Source: Dromiciops gliroides (Eukaryota; Chordata; Mammalia; Microbiotheria; Microbiotheriidae). Taken from it: 64,000 nucleotides of DNA. The translations under genes and the position numbers were made by a program. Shown in pieces: positions 13,402 to 26,741 of this stretch (its first letter is position 1; the number at the start of each line of letters is the position of its first letter). Below the pieces are notes generated by a model. That model was not told where the DNA came from. It did no database searches and worked only from the letters and a program-made list of their open reading frames with translations. The stretch is taken from the NCBI RefSeq assembly GCF_019393635.1, contig NC_057862.1, positions 266,180,441 through 266,244,440 of the forward strand, written 5' to 3'.

Positions 13402-13537
13402 AGCAGCTAGGTGGCCCAGTGGATAAAGCACTGGCCCTGGATTCAGGAAGACATGAGTTCAGATACTTGGCACTTACTAGCTGTGTGTCCCTGGGCAAGT
13501 CACTTAACCCTCATTGCCCTGCCCCCAAAAAATTTTT
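13402..13537 (+). mobile_element. CORE-SINE, internally deleted
   Basis: Sense SINE with AGCAGCTAGGTGGCCCAG head and a gap in the CAAATCCGGCCTC block. No clear TSD. Confidence 0.88.
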
Positions 13538-13834
13538 TGAAAGAAAACTGTTGAACTACTAAATAAAGCTAGAGGCTGGTTTTATGAAAATAATAAAATA
13601 GATAAGCCATTTGTTACTTTTTATTTAAAAAAGGAAAGAAGATAACCTAATTACTAGTTAACAAAAATTAAAAGGGTGAATTCACCACCAATGAAGAGGA
13701 AATTAAGATACTTTTAAGAGCTATTTTGTCCAATTATCTGCCAATAAATTTGGCAATCTAAATGAAATGGATGAATATCTACAAAAATGTAAATTGCCCA
13801 GATCAACAGAAGAAATTAAATTCTTAATTAACAG

Positions 13835-15060
13835 ACAATGTACTTCTTTTAACCTTTATCCTTCTTCATCACAGCAGACTTTGACACTGAATCACTGTCT
13901 TCTTAATACTCTACTCTCTAGGTTTTCCTTGTTTTCCTGCTACTTCTCTGACTGCTCCTTCTCAATCTCCAGGACTCTGACCCTGACCATCTTCCCATCT
14001 CCCTCTATACCACTTTTCTTGGTATCAGTTCCCAAGATTCAATTACCATTGTACACTGATGATTCTTTGACCTCCTTATTCAACCTAAACCTTTCTCCAT
14101 TCTTATATCTCTGACTGCCTATTAGATAGTCTTAAACTGGATGTCCCATAAATATTTTAAACTTGGGTTCAAAGCTGAATTCATTAGCTTTCCCAAAAAA
14201 CCTTCCTTTCTTCCCAGTTTCCCTATTAATGGTGAAGTCACCAACATCTTTCCAGTCACCTGGGCTCACAACCTACATGCCAACCTAGAGACTCCTCACT
14301 CTTACCCCCTATATTCAGTCTGTTGTTTAGTCCTCTCTTCAGATACTGCTACCACTTAGATGCAAGTCCTCATCACCTTATGTCTGGACTACTGTATTAA
14401 CCAACCTCCTGCTTGGTTTCCCCTAAGTTTCTTCCCATTCCAGTACATCTTTCATTCATTTGTCAAAGTAATATTACTAAAGCAGAGATCTGACCATGTT
14501 ACCCTATTATCTTAGCTCTAGGATAAAATATAAATTCCTCTGTTTGATTTTGAAGGTCTTTGTAATCTGGTTTCTTCCTATTTTACCAACTTTTTTTAGT
14601 CACTTCTATATATTCTGAGATCCAGTAGCACTCCTTATTCCTAAAACAAGTCCTTCTATCTCCTGATTCCATGCATTTTCACTGGGTGTGCCATGCCTGT
14701 AATTCTCTTTGTCTCTACCTGGCTTCCTTGGCTTCCTTCAAGTCTCAGCTAAAATCCAGTCTTGTAAGAAGCCTTTCTTTGTCTCTCTTTATTACTAGAG
14801 CCTTTGTTCTAAGATTATCTCCAATTGATCATGTGTGGATGTATGTGTATACATGAGATGTGTATATAAATGATACATGATATATATGGGTATATATACA
14901 TATTTAGATCTAGATATATATTGTTCATGTACCTATTGGTTCTACCTGCCATTATATTGTAAATTCCTTGATCATAGTGATCCTTCAAGGTTCTTTGTAT
15001 CCCCAACACTTATCATGATGCTTGACTAGTGCACTGTCAACAATGCTTGTTGAATTGACT
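13835..15060 (+). mobile_element. L2 LINE fragment
   Basis: A sense L2-like 3' region. It has the pattern of pyrimidine-rich former coding sequence, then a CTTCCTTCAAGTCTCAGCTA block, then TTTGTATCCCCAACACTTA and a tail ending GTTGAATTGA, as at L2 3' ends. Diverged and without an open frame. A short AT-rich stretch (14855-14920) lies inside. Confidence 0.7.
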
Positions 15061-15254
15061 CAATGTTTCTGACCCAAGAAAAGGGAAAGAAATTGAAAGA
15101 AGGAGGGAAGTAACTAAAGGAGAAGCCCTATCCTAAGTCAGAACCAGATGGTAGATAGTTATGGTCTGGAACATATCAACCACTCCTACTAGGGGGTGGT
15201 GGGTCAGTGCTGAATACAAAGACCCCAAACTAGCTTTTTTGTGGGAGGTACTTT

Positions 15255-15720
15255 TTTGCTTTTTGATTGATGCCTTTTATTTCTACACCAATCATTTCTA
15301 ATTCCCATCCCCCACCACCATTGCTATTCAACTCTCCTTTGTAACAAAAAAAGAGTTAAACAAAACCGACCAATGGACAGACCTAATCTACTAACATATA
15401 AATCTCATTCTACATCTATAGTCCCCTTTATCTGAGAGGAAAAGGATATGTGTCATCATGTATTCTCCAAGACCAAGATTTGTCATTAAACTTCATTATG
15501 GTTGGGCTGCCTTTCTGTTACTATTTGTGCCTGTTATTATAAGTCAGTTTGTATAATCTGCTTTTCTTACTCCATTGTACAAGTTTTCCATATTGTTTTG
15601 AATGTCTTAATTGTCCTCTTCATTCATATACCACAAATTATTTATCCATTCCTCAATCAAGAAGTACCCACAATCCATTTTTATAGCTAATGGCTTAAAA
15701 TTTTTTCAACTAATATTTGC
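15255..15720 (-). mobile_element. Diverged L1-like 3' fragment, antisense
   Basis: It contains the antisense TTATCCATTCCTCAATCAAG segment typical of the L1 ORF2 end and a C-rich block (CCCATCCCCCACCACC) matching an inverted G-rich 3' UTR. Strongly decayed. Confidence 0.5.
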
Positions 15721-16236
15721 TTTCAGCCTGGTTACTCCTGGTTTCAAACATTTCTCCTGGTTTTGAAAAGTCTAGACACTACTATTCCTGCAGATATGAC
15801 ATATGTGAAATTACAGATATCAGTGGAGCAATCCTACTAACAAACCATGAGAGGAACACACTACTAAGAAAAAGAAATATGTCTACTAAGGAATAGTTTG
15901 GAATTTTTGAGGCTTTTTTCTGGGAAAAAAAATACAGTTATACCTAATAAGATAGGTTAAACCATTCTTATATGCTCTTTGATTTTCTGTCATTAATTAT
16001 ATAGTAAAAATCCTAATGTATATAGACGGTTGTCAAAAGTTCCAGTTCTAAACCTTTCCCTATGCTACTTATCTTCCAGCAACCCTCAAATTCTCTTAGC
16101 CTTGCTTCACCTTAACCCTCACCCTAAAGTCTGTGATTATTTCTTGTCTCATTTAAAATATTTGTACCCTGTTTTGTAGCTTTGTCCTTCCTGGTTAGTA
16201 ATTTCTGTCAAGGAAAATGCCTGTTGAGTAAGTTGA

Positions 16237-16383
<147 letters not shown>

Positions 16384-16799
16384 TGAAGTATAGCAACTAA
16401 TTAAATTACCCCAAAAAGACCTGAAAAAAGTATTTAACACACTTTCTGGTTTTCTTTTTTTAATAGTTTCATTCTTTTTTTTTTTCTTTCAGTTTCTTTT
16501 TCCTTGAAATGCCTATTTATCCTCTTTTGATTCTCATATTGCCCATATCAGAGGGAAGAAATTTATGACTTGAGGTCCTGAACTTCTATATAGCTCCTAA
16601 GTCAATATTATTATGGTTGTTAATAATGACACATCCCAGATAATTATATCCCCTGGCATCTATTTTGGGTAGTTTCAAAGAACTGTGAATAGCTACCTAT
16701 TAGTCAGAATTTCAGAAGGCAACAGACAATAACAGTCTAAAACCCACAATTCTTTTTCCTCTTTTTTTCCTTTTTCTTCATATCAATTAATTGGCAATA

Positions 16800-17830
16800 C
16801 TGTATAATTTTTTCCTTTAGTTTTTTTTACATTAATATTTATTTCTGGAATAAAGCAAGTATTTCCATAACAAAGTATAATGAAAAGATTATTGTGCATA
16901 AAACTGCAAATATACTAAGGATAACTTTTTATTTCAAATATACAACTAAATTAGGAAAATCTCTTTTTTTTCTACCCTCTCCCCCACACACATGCACCCT
17001 AGAGATGGCTACCATTAGACAAAATGTGGGTATCTGTGTGTATATGTATGTATAAAATTATTCTTTCCATAATTCTATTATCAGTTCTTTCTCTGAATTA
17101 TCTAACATCTTTCTTAATATTTTTTTTATAATTAATTTGGGTATTTATAATAGTCAAAATAGCTTATTCACTTAGTTCTTTAAAAAGTTTTGCTGTTACT
17201 ATATACAATATCTTCTTGGTTCTGCTCATTTAGCTCTTCATTATTTTATGAAAGGCTTTACATGTTTTTCTAAGATCATTGAGCTCATCATTTCTTATAA
17301 CAGTAGTATTCCATCACTATCATATACCACGACTTTTTAGCCATTCCCAAATTGATGGGCATCCCTGCAGTTTCCAGTTCTTTACCACCACCAAGAAAAA
17401 TGCTGTAAACATTTTACAGTTCTCTTTTTTTTTTTTTTTTGGTGAGGCAATTGGGGTTAAGTGACTTGCCCAGGGTCACACAGCTAGTAAGTGTTAAGTG
17501 TCTGAGGTCGGATTTGCACTGAGGTCCTCTTGAATCCAGGTCCAGTGCTCAATCCACTGTACTACCTAGCTGCCCTGCTGTAAACATTTTAGAACATATA
17601 GGTCCTTTTGCTTTTTCCCTAATCATCTTTGGAAATAGACCTAATTAGTGGCATGGCTGGGTCAAAGAGCATAACTCTCTGGGCATAATTCCAGATTGCT
17701 TTCCAAAATGGTTGGATCAGTTCACAATTTCGCCAACAATGAATTAGTGTCCCAATTTTTTCACATCCTCTCCAACATTTGTTACTTTCCACCTCAGTCA
17801 TTTTAGCCAATCTGGTAATACTGTGTAATT
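16800..17830 (-). mobile_element. L1 3' part, antisense, old
   Basis: Antisense ORF2 C-terminal sequence (17600-17815, minus-strand peptide with CWRGCEKIGTLIHCWRNC) and 3' UTR toward 16800. A SINE with a 16-bp TSD interrupts it at 17417-17575. Diverged, no open frame. Confidence 0.8.
17417..17575 (-). mobile_element. CORE-SINE, antisense
   Basis: Poly-T then GGTGAGGCAATTGGGGTTAA to CTAGCTGCCC; a 16-bp TSD (TGCTGTAAACATTTTA) at 17401-17416 and 17576-17591. Confidence 0.95.
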
Positions 17831-18289
17831 TTTTAAATTATTTTTATACTTTTCAATAAAGTACTTGTAGGAGTATTTTATTTTGCTTAATTTTAAAGGA
17901 AAATATCTATTAAATTATTAATAATGTCTTACTAAATGTGACTCTTAATTGAACTTTTTCTGTAGGTCACTGGCCCTCAATAGAAAAAAGGGTTCTTTAT
18001 CCCTTACCTAGAGGAACAATACTTTCTTAACTCAAAATATAAAAGAATGAATAAAGCACTCATTAAGGACTTACAAGGATAACAATAGGGCAATAGGGAG
18101 GTAGATTATTTGGGTAGATCGGATGGGTAGAGTACATTGCGGGGTAGGGGGATGATATGGGGGAATTTAGGTCGAGATGAAAATAGGGAATAAAATGAAA
18201 TATCTCTTGGGCTTCCCTGAAGTGCCCTCGGGGCAGAGGTTCCAGAGATGAGAGGATTCAAAGAAGTTTATTATTCATTATAAATTATA

Positions 18290-18515
18290 ATTATCTAGGA
18301 CTTTGAGGTTTGCAAAGTGCTCTTTGCTCATGACTATCCTGAGTAGTACATATAGTACAAGTATTTTTGTCATCATTTTACAGAATAGGATATAGTCTCA
18401 GAGAGGTTAAGTAACTTGCCCAGAGTAACACAACTAATGTGTCAGGGTAAGGATTCAGACCCAGGCTTTTCCTGATTCCAAGTCCACCAATCTTTCACTA
18501 TTGCATTATACCTCT
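18290..18515 (-). mobile_element. MIR remnant
   Basis: Antisense MIR: GCAAAGTGCTCTTTGCTC, GAGAGGTTAAGTAACTTGCC, GATTCAGACCCAGGC. Confidence 0.7.
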
Positions 18516-19308
18516 TGTGGTTTTATTTATTAATGGTAGTACAGTGGAGTAGCATCATATGCACATTTAACTACATATGCTTTGCAGAAAAAAAAGAAAA
18601 ATAGAGGCAGAACCAAGATGACAGCCATTCACCTGAACTCTCCCCGAGATGCTTCCAAATACCTTTAAATAATGCCATAAGTCCTGGGCTAGCAGAACCC
18701 ACAAAAGAACAGGGTGAAATAATTTTCCAGCCAAAGACAACTGAGAAGGTTGGCAAGAAAGATCTGTTATACCTGGGTGAGACTGGAGCACAGTCCAGTG
18801 TAGATCAGGCCTCAACAAACCAGGAGCAGGCCTTGGGAACCACTAAATCAGTAGAGTCATCAACTGCTTCTGGAACTATTAGCCCAAAGATTGAACAACT
18901 GATCCAAAAGGAGATTATGGGGGTCTCTTTACTGGCACTGGGGGCAAGACTCTGTTGCTTGGCCCATATTCAGATCCAGATTATAGTCACTCCCAGGGCA
19001 TAGAGGAGCACTAGCACAGCAGAGCTTGGACCCTCATCACAGTTCCAGGGTAAAAAAGAGGGTTTGTGGTTACTCACAGACTGGGAGAATAGTAAACACA
19101 ATTCTCATTAGATCATACCACCCTCAAAGAACTGAAAACTTATAAGTCGCTAGAAGTTTATCTGAAAACAGCTGCACAAAACCCCTGAAGTTTGAGACAG
19201 TGTGCCCTCCACCCTGAAAGTAGAGCCCTACTTAAAGAGTAAAAAGTCAAGAAATAGGCTGGGAAATGAGCAAATGATAGAAAAAAATTCTGTCCATAGA
19301 ACATTACT

Positions 19309-20083
19309 ATGGTGACAAAGAAGATTGAAATACACCCTCAGAAGAAGATAACAAAGTCAAAGGAGCATCCCAAAGCCTGCAAGAAAAATATGAATTGGTC
19401 TCAGGCCATGGAAAGGCTCAAAAAGGACTTGAAAATCAGGAGAGGTAGAAGAAAAATAGGGAAAAGAAATGAGAGTGATGGTAGAAATCATGAAAGTCAA
19501 CAGCTTGGTAAAGGAGACAAAAACTCAAGAAAATAACACTTTGAAAAACAGACAAGGGCAAATGGTAAAAGAGTTACAAAAAGCAAATAAGAAGAATGCC
19601 TTGGAAAATAGAACTGGCCAAGTGGACAAGGAGGTACAAAAGCTTACTGAAGAAGGTAATTCTTTAAAAATTAGAATTGAGCAAATGAAAGCTAATGACT
19701 ATGAGAAATCAAAAAACAGTAAAACAAAACCAAAAGAATGAAAAAATAGAAGACTCTGAAATACCTCATTGAAAAACAACTCACCTGGAAAATAGGTTCA
19801 GGAGAGACAATTTGAAAATTATTGGAAATCCATGATCAAAAAAAGAGCCTAGACATCATCTTCCAAGAAATTGTCGTAGAAAACTGCCTTGATATTCTAG
19901 AAGGAGAGGGCAAAATAAAAATTGAAAGAATCCACTGGTCACTTCCTGAAAGAGATTCCAAAATGAAAACTCTCAGGAATATTATAGCCAAATTACAGAG
20001 TTCCCAGGTCAAGAAGAAAATATTGCAAGCAGACAGAAAGAAACAATTCAAATACTGTGGAGCCACACAGGTAGGATAACACA
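19309..20083 (+). pseudogene. L1 ORF1 remnant in copy B
   Basis: Three overlapping frame segments give a basic N-terminus, a long Lys/Glu/Gln coiled coil (about 19469-19741) and the ORF1p C-terminal region (19822-20080, with KIERIHWSLPERD). Two frameshifts and a stop separate them. It is the best preserved ORF1 in the window. Confidence 0.78.
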
Positions 20084-21245
20084 ATATTTAGCAGCTTCTA
20101 CATTAAAGGTTTGGAGGGTTTGGAATATGATGTTCTGGAGGGCAAAGGAGCTGGAATTATAATCAAGAATCACCTACCCTGCAAAACTGTGTATACTACT
20201 TCAGAGGGAAAAAATGAGCATTCAATGAAAGAGAGGACTTAATTTGACTTTCAAATAGAAGGACACAAGAGAAGCATGAATTGCTAAATAGGAAAAGGAA
20301 ATCATAAGGTATTTAAAAAGCTTAAACTGTTTACATTTCTACATGGGAATATGATACTTGTAACTCATAAGAACTTTCTCATTATTAGGGTAGTTGGAAG
20401 GAATATATATAGAAAGGGCACAGGTGTGAGTTGAATATGAAGGGATGATATGTAAAATAATATAATTAATGGTGAGAGAGAAATGCACTGGGAGAAAGGG
20501 AAAGGGAGAAGTGGATTGGGGTAAATTATCTCACATAAAAGTAAGAAGTTTATACAGTAGGGGAGGTGAAGGGAAATGAGTGAACTTTACTTTCATCAGA
20601 ATTGGCTCAAAGAGGGAATAACATACACACTCAGTTGGATATAGAAATATATCTTACCCTGCAGAAAAGTAGGAGCAGAAGGGGAAAGGGGGGAGGGGAG
20701 GTTGAGAGAAGGGAGGACAGATTGGGGGAGGGGGTAATCAGAAGCAAAACATCTGAGGAAGAACAAGGTGAAAGGAGAGAGAAAAAAATAGAATAAATGA
20801 GGGAGGGAATAGGTTGGAGGGAAATACAGTTAGCAATAGTAACTGAAAAAAAATTTTGAGCCAAGTTTGTGTGATAAAAGCCTCATTTCTCAAACATATA
20901 GAGAACTGAGTCAGATTTATAAAAAATAAGTCATTCCCCAATTGATAAATGATCAAAAGATATGAACAGTTTTTAAATGAAATAACCAAAGCTATCTATA
21001 GCCATATGAAAAAAATGCTCTAACTCACCATTGATTGGGGAGGTGCAAATCAATATAATTCTGTGGTAGTACCTCATATCTATTAGATTGGCTAATAGAA
21101 AAAGAAAATGACAAATATTGGAAGGCATGTGAGAAAAATGAGACATTAATCTACTGTTGGTGGAGTTGTGAACTGATTCAACCATTCTGTAGAGCAATTT
21201 GAAAGTATGACCAAAGAGTTATAAAAACTATGCATCCTTTTTGAC

Positions 21246-21867
21246 TGTGATAAAATAATGAGATTTGGCAGAGGCCTAGGGGCCCCACCTGAAGATTGAT
21301 TTGGAATTGATTGAATTGGGTGAGACTTAGAAACTGACTGAGAACCTACTTAAGAATGATTAAATCAAGACCACACCTGGCTGGCCCTGAGTGGGGTATT
21401 GTTCTCAGAAGTTGAACCTACTTAAGGTTGATTAAATTGAGACCATGCCTGGATTACCTTGAGTGGGGTATTGTTCTCAGAGGCAATGGACTACACCATC
21501 AACAGGAGACCACGCTCAACCAATCAGCTTGAAGGACCTCCCCTTTCAAGGAGGGAGACAGGAACTAGGAACTAGGAAGCTGAGGTTCGCTCTCAGGGTC
21601 TCCCTCTTTTTGTCTGGGATTTTAGTGTGGTGGCAGCAGGGGCAGAACAGAGTTAGAAAGATCTACTCCACGTGTTCTCTGTAGAAGCATGGATAGCTAA
21701 ATAAAGGTGACTTTTTCAACTTCTCTCTCTTCATTAACTTCTAATATACTTTAATAAATCCTTAAAAGCCTAAACTCTTGCTGAATTTATCACTAAACTT
21801 AGCCAGTTTCCCAAAAAAAAAAACTGGGGGGGCAGGTTAGGACCCACACTAGATTTTAAATATCACA
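21246..21867 (+). mobile_element. Solo LTR (class I ERV type)
   Basis: A 622-bp sequence beginning TGTGATAAAA and ending ATATCACA, with inverted TGTG/CACA termini. It is flanked by a 4-bp TSD, TGAC, at 21242-21245 and 21868-21871, as in gammaretrovirus-like ERVs. AATAAA at about 21700 gives the plus orientation. The U3 part holds a 72-bp direct duplication (21342-21413 and 21414-21485). No internal retroviral sequence adjoins it, so it arose by LTR-LTR recombination. It splits the L1 copy B tail precisely. Confidence 0.88.
21342..21485 (+). repeat. 72-bp tandem duplication in LTR U3
   Basis: Two adjacent copies with period 72. Both contain GAACCTACTTAAG and end in GAGTGGGGTATTGTTCTCAG, with scattered differences. 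Duplicated U3 blocks often act as enhancers in gammaretroviral LTRs (family knowledge). Confidence 0.85.
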
Positions 21868-22759
21868 TGACTGAGGTCTGCATCCAAAAAGAGATAAAAA
21901 ACAAAAAGCAAAAAGACCTATATGTACAAAAATATAGCAGCTCTTTGCTGTTGGCAAAGAATTAGAAATTGAGGGAATACTCATTTATTGGGAAATTGCT
22001 GAATAAATTGTGGTATGTGATTATAATGGAATACTATTGTGCTATAAGAAATGATGAGCTGGATGCTCTCAGAAAAACCTGAAAAGATTTACATGAGCTG
22101 GTGCACAGTGAATAGTACTGTGTACAAAGTACCAACAATATTGTAAGATGATTGGTTATGCAAATGACTTAGCTATTCTCAGCAATACAATGATCCAAGA
22201 CAACTCTGAAGGATTAAAATGAAAAATGTTATATACTGCCAGAGAAAGAACTGATGGGGTCTGAATACAGATTGAAGCATATTTTTGTTACTTTGTTGAT
22301 TTTTTTTGTCTATTCTCTTTCACAACATGACTAATATGGAAATGTTTTGCATAATTATACAAGTATATCAAATTGCTAGCCTTCTCAATGTGGGAGGGGG
22401 AAGGAGAGAATTTGGAACTCAAAGTTTTTTAAATGGATGTTAAAAATAGTTTTTATGTGAAATTAGAAAAAAGAAAATATTAAAGAAAAAAAGAAAAATT
22501 TAAATAGTTTAAATAGTCCCTGCCATTTCACTCTGAATTTTGTACCCCAGAGTATGAGTTGGGAAATCTAACTATATAATCACATCTAGGTATGAAGACA
22601 TTTTTAAGAGTATTTTTCCCCAAATCAATTTTCTTGCACATTTAAACTTTACCCGTTTTTGTTTTCTTCTAGAAGTTTTGGTTCCTATTAGTTTCCATGT
22701 CAGTAACTTTGTCCAGTATCTATCTATATAGCAATGATTTCAAATTAATCTGCTCTCTA

Positions 22760-22970
22760 CTTTTGCATGTCTTCCTTTCAAGCGGGGTACTTGGCCTTTT
22801 TTTGTGTCGTGGTTCCTTTTGGCAGTCTGGGGAAGCCTCCTTTTCAGAGTAATATTTTAAAATGCTTTTAAATCCTACACATAGGATTATAAAGGAAATT
22901 AATTGTATTAAAATATATATTTAAATATTTTTAAAACAAGTTGACAAACTGCAGGTTAAAAACTCCTTCT
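22760..22970 (+). mobile_element. Ancient mammal-wide repeat, family not assigned
   Basis: CCTTTTGGCAGTCTGGGGAAG, TACACATAGGATTATAAAGG and GCAGGTTAAAAACTCC form a pattern I know from an old interspersed repeat in many mammals. I cannot name it with certainty. Confidence 0.4.
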
Positions 22971-23144
22971 TAAAGAGACTCTATCCTCTTTCCAGCTACA
23001 ACTGATTAAGGATACTGTTCTGTATTTTATAGGTGATTTGAAGTATAATGCTGAGTGCTCTTGATTTTTGACATAGCAGGACTTTAGAATCTTTCTGCAT
23101 TCAAGATTACCCCCAAAATCTGGCTTGTACAAAACCTATTAACA

Positions 23145-23222
23145 AGACATATATATATTTCAGAGAGACAGATATATACACATACATTCATATGTACATA
23201 TACATATATATGTATATATATT
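23145..23222 (+). repeat. AT-rich microsatellite in the last FRMD6 intron
   Basis: Runs of ATATAT with ACATAC and GTATAT variants, about 690 bp before the last FRMD6 exon. Confidence 0.75.
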
Positions 23223-23912
23223 TACTGGGGAACCTACATTTAGACAAATCAGGTGTATCCCAATACTGAGCACTAGTTAATAATCATGCATTAAGTATTC
23301 CAATCTTAATTGTGTTTTTATTAACATAAACGCATATTAGTACAAAATGTCTTAATAATTCCAAGGACTTGTTTGAAGCTGTGTCTGCAACACTTGAATT
23401 TTTTGCCCAGTTAATTATTTTTTAGGCCAACAACACTGACATCTTGCCTGGTAAAGCACTTGAGGTATTAATTGTCCTGTTGGTTCAAATGATTGGTCTG
23501 CTTAGGCCACAATTCTGTCTCTGGAGAAAGCATGAAGCATCTTGTGTCCTGACATTTGTTGTCCTTTATTATATCAAAAAGCAAATCTAGGAAATGTCTT
23601 CTAAACAACTCCTTTTACTAGTTCTACTTGTCATGAATTTATCTAAAACCTTTTAAAACCTTTTTATTTTAATCTATTTACTTATACTATTACTTGACTT
23701 AATAAAATCTCTAAGATTCATTCAGCATATGTTAGATATAGTCTTTATTCTGATCATTGCTTCTTTCTGTTTTTGAGAGAGGTGACCCCATTGTTGCTAA
23801 TCTGTGTCTACACTTGTCATTGTTTTATATTATTGTCTTTACAGAGCAAAGAGCATTAAACACATTACATCTGATGTCCTATAATTGTTATAATCTGTGG
23901 ATTTTTTTGTAG

Positions 23913-24197
<285 letters not shown>

Positions 24198-24570
24198 AAC
24201 AACATGAGTACAGCAGGAATGCTGCTTCAGGAGAGAGATTATCCAAATTGATTTCTCTTGTTTTAAGTGTTTCTTTTACCGTATTTCTCCTGCTTACTCT
24301 TGCATACATTCCCTCCCTCCTCCCACTCTCTCCCAGTATATATAGTTTTCTTCCTAATGAATAATGCATATCAAATCTTTGTGAAGATTGCACTTTAAGC
24401 ACTGTCCACTGAGCAGTTCATGGCAGCAACAAAATTGTGCGGGATGACGTAAGTCCTCTCAGCTAGAAAGAAATTCTGTTTCAACTTTACTTATAAAACA
24501 TTAGCATTTTTTTCCAGTTTGTTCCCATAAACACAATACAGTTGTCTTGTTAAGATACCTTTGGCTTTGG

Positions 24571-24700
24571 GGCAGCTAGGTGGCACAGTAGATAGAGCAC
24601 TGGCCCTGGATTCAGAAGGACCTGAGTTCAAATCTGGCCTCAGACACTTGACACTTACTAGCTGTGTGACCCTGGGCAAGTAACTTAACCGCCATTGCAT
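24571..24700 (+). mobile_element. CORE-SINE in the FRMD6 3' UTR, without poly-A
   Basis: Sense copy from GGGGCAGCTAGG to ACCGCCATTGCAT. The A-tail is lost and no TSD is visible, so it is older than most copies here or its end was deleted. Confidence 0.88.
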
Positions 24701-26735
24701 AAACATTGCCATTCTGTTGTGGCTTATGCCTTCTTAATATAGGTACTAGAGAAAGGAGTGGTTCTAGCAAGCCAAAGATCTTAAGTATTATAGATATTTG
24801 CATCCAAAAGACACAAATTAATTAATATATAGTGGCCTTCTATATATGTAGTTATGTCTTGTAAAACAAATTGCAGTAGACAGACTTCTATTCAGTAACA
24901 TATAATTATAGCTCTCCCAGAATATTCCAGAACTGATTTAAAAACTTACCCAAAAAATAAGCTTTTTGCTCAAATTTTAACATGTTTTATGATGTTAACA
25001 AATCAAATTTCTGTTTAAAATAGGAAAAAAATTCTAAAATATATGTTTATTATTTGTTAAATGAATGGCAGGTCATTCTGATGCCATGATGTTTGTTCAG
25101 ATTTTTTAAAGATATGCTTATGTTATACATTTACAAATATATAGGCTTGTATGTATTTATGTGTATGGAGCTTACAGATTTTTTTTCACTTAGCATATGA
25201 TCAGTGTCTGCTTTTTTTTTTTGTAATTCTACTTAGAAACTAAGTTTTCTAAGCTCTAACATAGGCAGCTTGAGATGATGAGGTTGCATAAGCACAATCT
25301 TTCTGTTGTTCCTTTTGGATTGGGAAAGCTAATTTCATGTATTTTTGAAAGGTCTTACTATGGAGAAGACCTGTAATGGGGAGAATTCTCCACATTAGCT
25401 TAGAGCAAATTTCACAACTAACCAGTGAGCTATTATCATAATAAAGCAAAAACAAGTCAGTACACTTGTGAATTTGCCTCTTTGGAGTAAGGTCAATGGC
25501 AGAGACCTTCATAGCACAATACCTTTTTATTGAAATATTTTAAAATCAATATCTTAATATTATGCAGCTCTGTTTTACCATATTTTGATATGCCATTTTT
25601 TCTCTCTGGCATGTTTTCTTTAAAAAATACATTTATCTATATTCAAATATATAATTTTATATAGAAGCGTGATATTTTTCTATAAATGATGTTGTAAGAT
25701 AAAAAATAGAGTGGGAGTACAGCAAAATTCTTTTGATATGACCCTGGCTTGGCAAGCAGTATTACAGAAGTACTCCAGCATTGTTCCAGCATTTGTAAGT
25801 ACACCCTCATTGTTGTACCTCATGTATTTGTGATCCTTGAGGATTTGCAAGCACATGTGGTTAATTTATATATAGCTTGCATACTTGTCAAATTATTTTA
25901 ATTGACCATGACAGCTTAAAAGCAGAAAATGTTCTGTATACATGAAAATATTTGCTCTTATTCAGATGCAGTAACTAACCAAAGTTTCAGGTATCCAGAT
26001 TTGCAAAAGTATTTGATCTTCTGTTCTCAAGTGGCAGTGTGCAATATGAAAACATTAGCTAATATCTGTTTTTCATATGTCATTAAACAACTTATTTTTT
26101 CCATAAAGAAGGCTTATGAAATAAACACATGACAAAGCTAAAGTTCTAAAGGACAGTATATGGCAAAATCCATTAACACTTGATATTTATTCAGACATGT
26201 AAGAAAAATATAGCTAGTTATAAAAAGAGTAGCTTGTGCTTTGCATTCTCTAACCTTTGGTTAGAATCAAGTATTTAAGTATGTTCCAAATCTCATTGTT
26301 TATTTGGCTCAACTTCTTTCCAATTGACTTTATAAGTGGTTTTCTTATGCTTATGTTAATCATGACAAAGAAAAACTTTTTCTTTTCATTTCTCTAGTTG
26401 TTGTCAAACACCACTGTTGCAAGGAAAAATGGCATATGGAAAACTCAACTTGAATATTCTATATTTTTTGCATCTGAAAATTGTGGTTTAAAAAGTATTA
26501 AACTATTATTTATACTGCACCTGATTTTTTTAAACTTATAATTGGTCAGTATACAGATTTGACATATATTGTCTTTTTATATGGAGAACATATGTTGGCA
26601 ACAATGAACTTTATGCCTAATCAATTTGCAAATAACCCTTTCTGTGAAAGGATCATCATACCAAGATGATAACATAATTGAATTATTTTGTAACAAAGTT
26701 TGTTTGTGTGCCTTTTGTGATATTATTAGAAATTC

Positions 26736-26741
26736 AATAAA
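26736..26741 (+). terminator. Candidate FRMD6 distal polyadenylation signal
   Basis: A canonical AATAAA followed within 30-50 bases by T-rich and GT-containing sequence. It is the last such signal before L2 and ERV sequence begins at about 26.94 kb. An alternative upstream signal is at 26120-26125. Confidence 0.55.

Larger units (their letters stand above)
9941..13834 (+). mobile_element. L1, sense, missing its 3' part
   Basis: The element starts at TGGTGCCAAGATGATGG, the L1 5' end. It continues through a repetitive 5' UTR (10060-10560), an ORF1 remnant (about 10980-11700), the inter-ORF region and the endonuclease part of ORF2 (about 12130-13000). It stops near 13834 in the segment before the RT core, where L2-like sequence takes over. 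Loss of the 3' end is unusual, because L1 normally truncates at its 5' end, so a later deletion or rearrangement is likely. Five SINEs interrupt it. Confidence 0.8.
18602..22486 (+). mobile_element. L1 derivative, internally deleted (half-L1-like), copy B
   Basis: A sense element from GAGGCAGAACCAAGATG near 18604, through 5' UTR, ORF1 (19309-20083, two frameshifts) and inter-ORF region, then an abrupt join near 20850 to ORF2 C-terminal sequence, and a 3' UTR with A-rich end at about 22486. The flanks show an A-rich direct repeat (AAAAAAAGAAAAAT) at both ends, a plausible TSD. The join sits at the same place as in copy A, so both derive from a deleted master rather than from independent deletions. 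A solo LTR (21246-21867) interrupts the ORF2 tail. Confidence 0.82.
22501..23912. other. FRMD6 last intron, mostly unique
   Basis: AT-rich sequence with one ancient repeat (22760-22970) and one microsatellite. No exon, RNA gene or recent insertion recognised. Confidence 0.6.
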
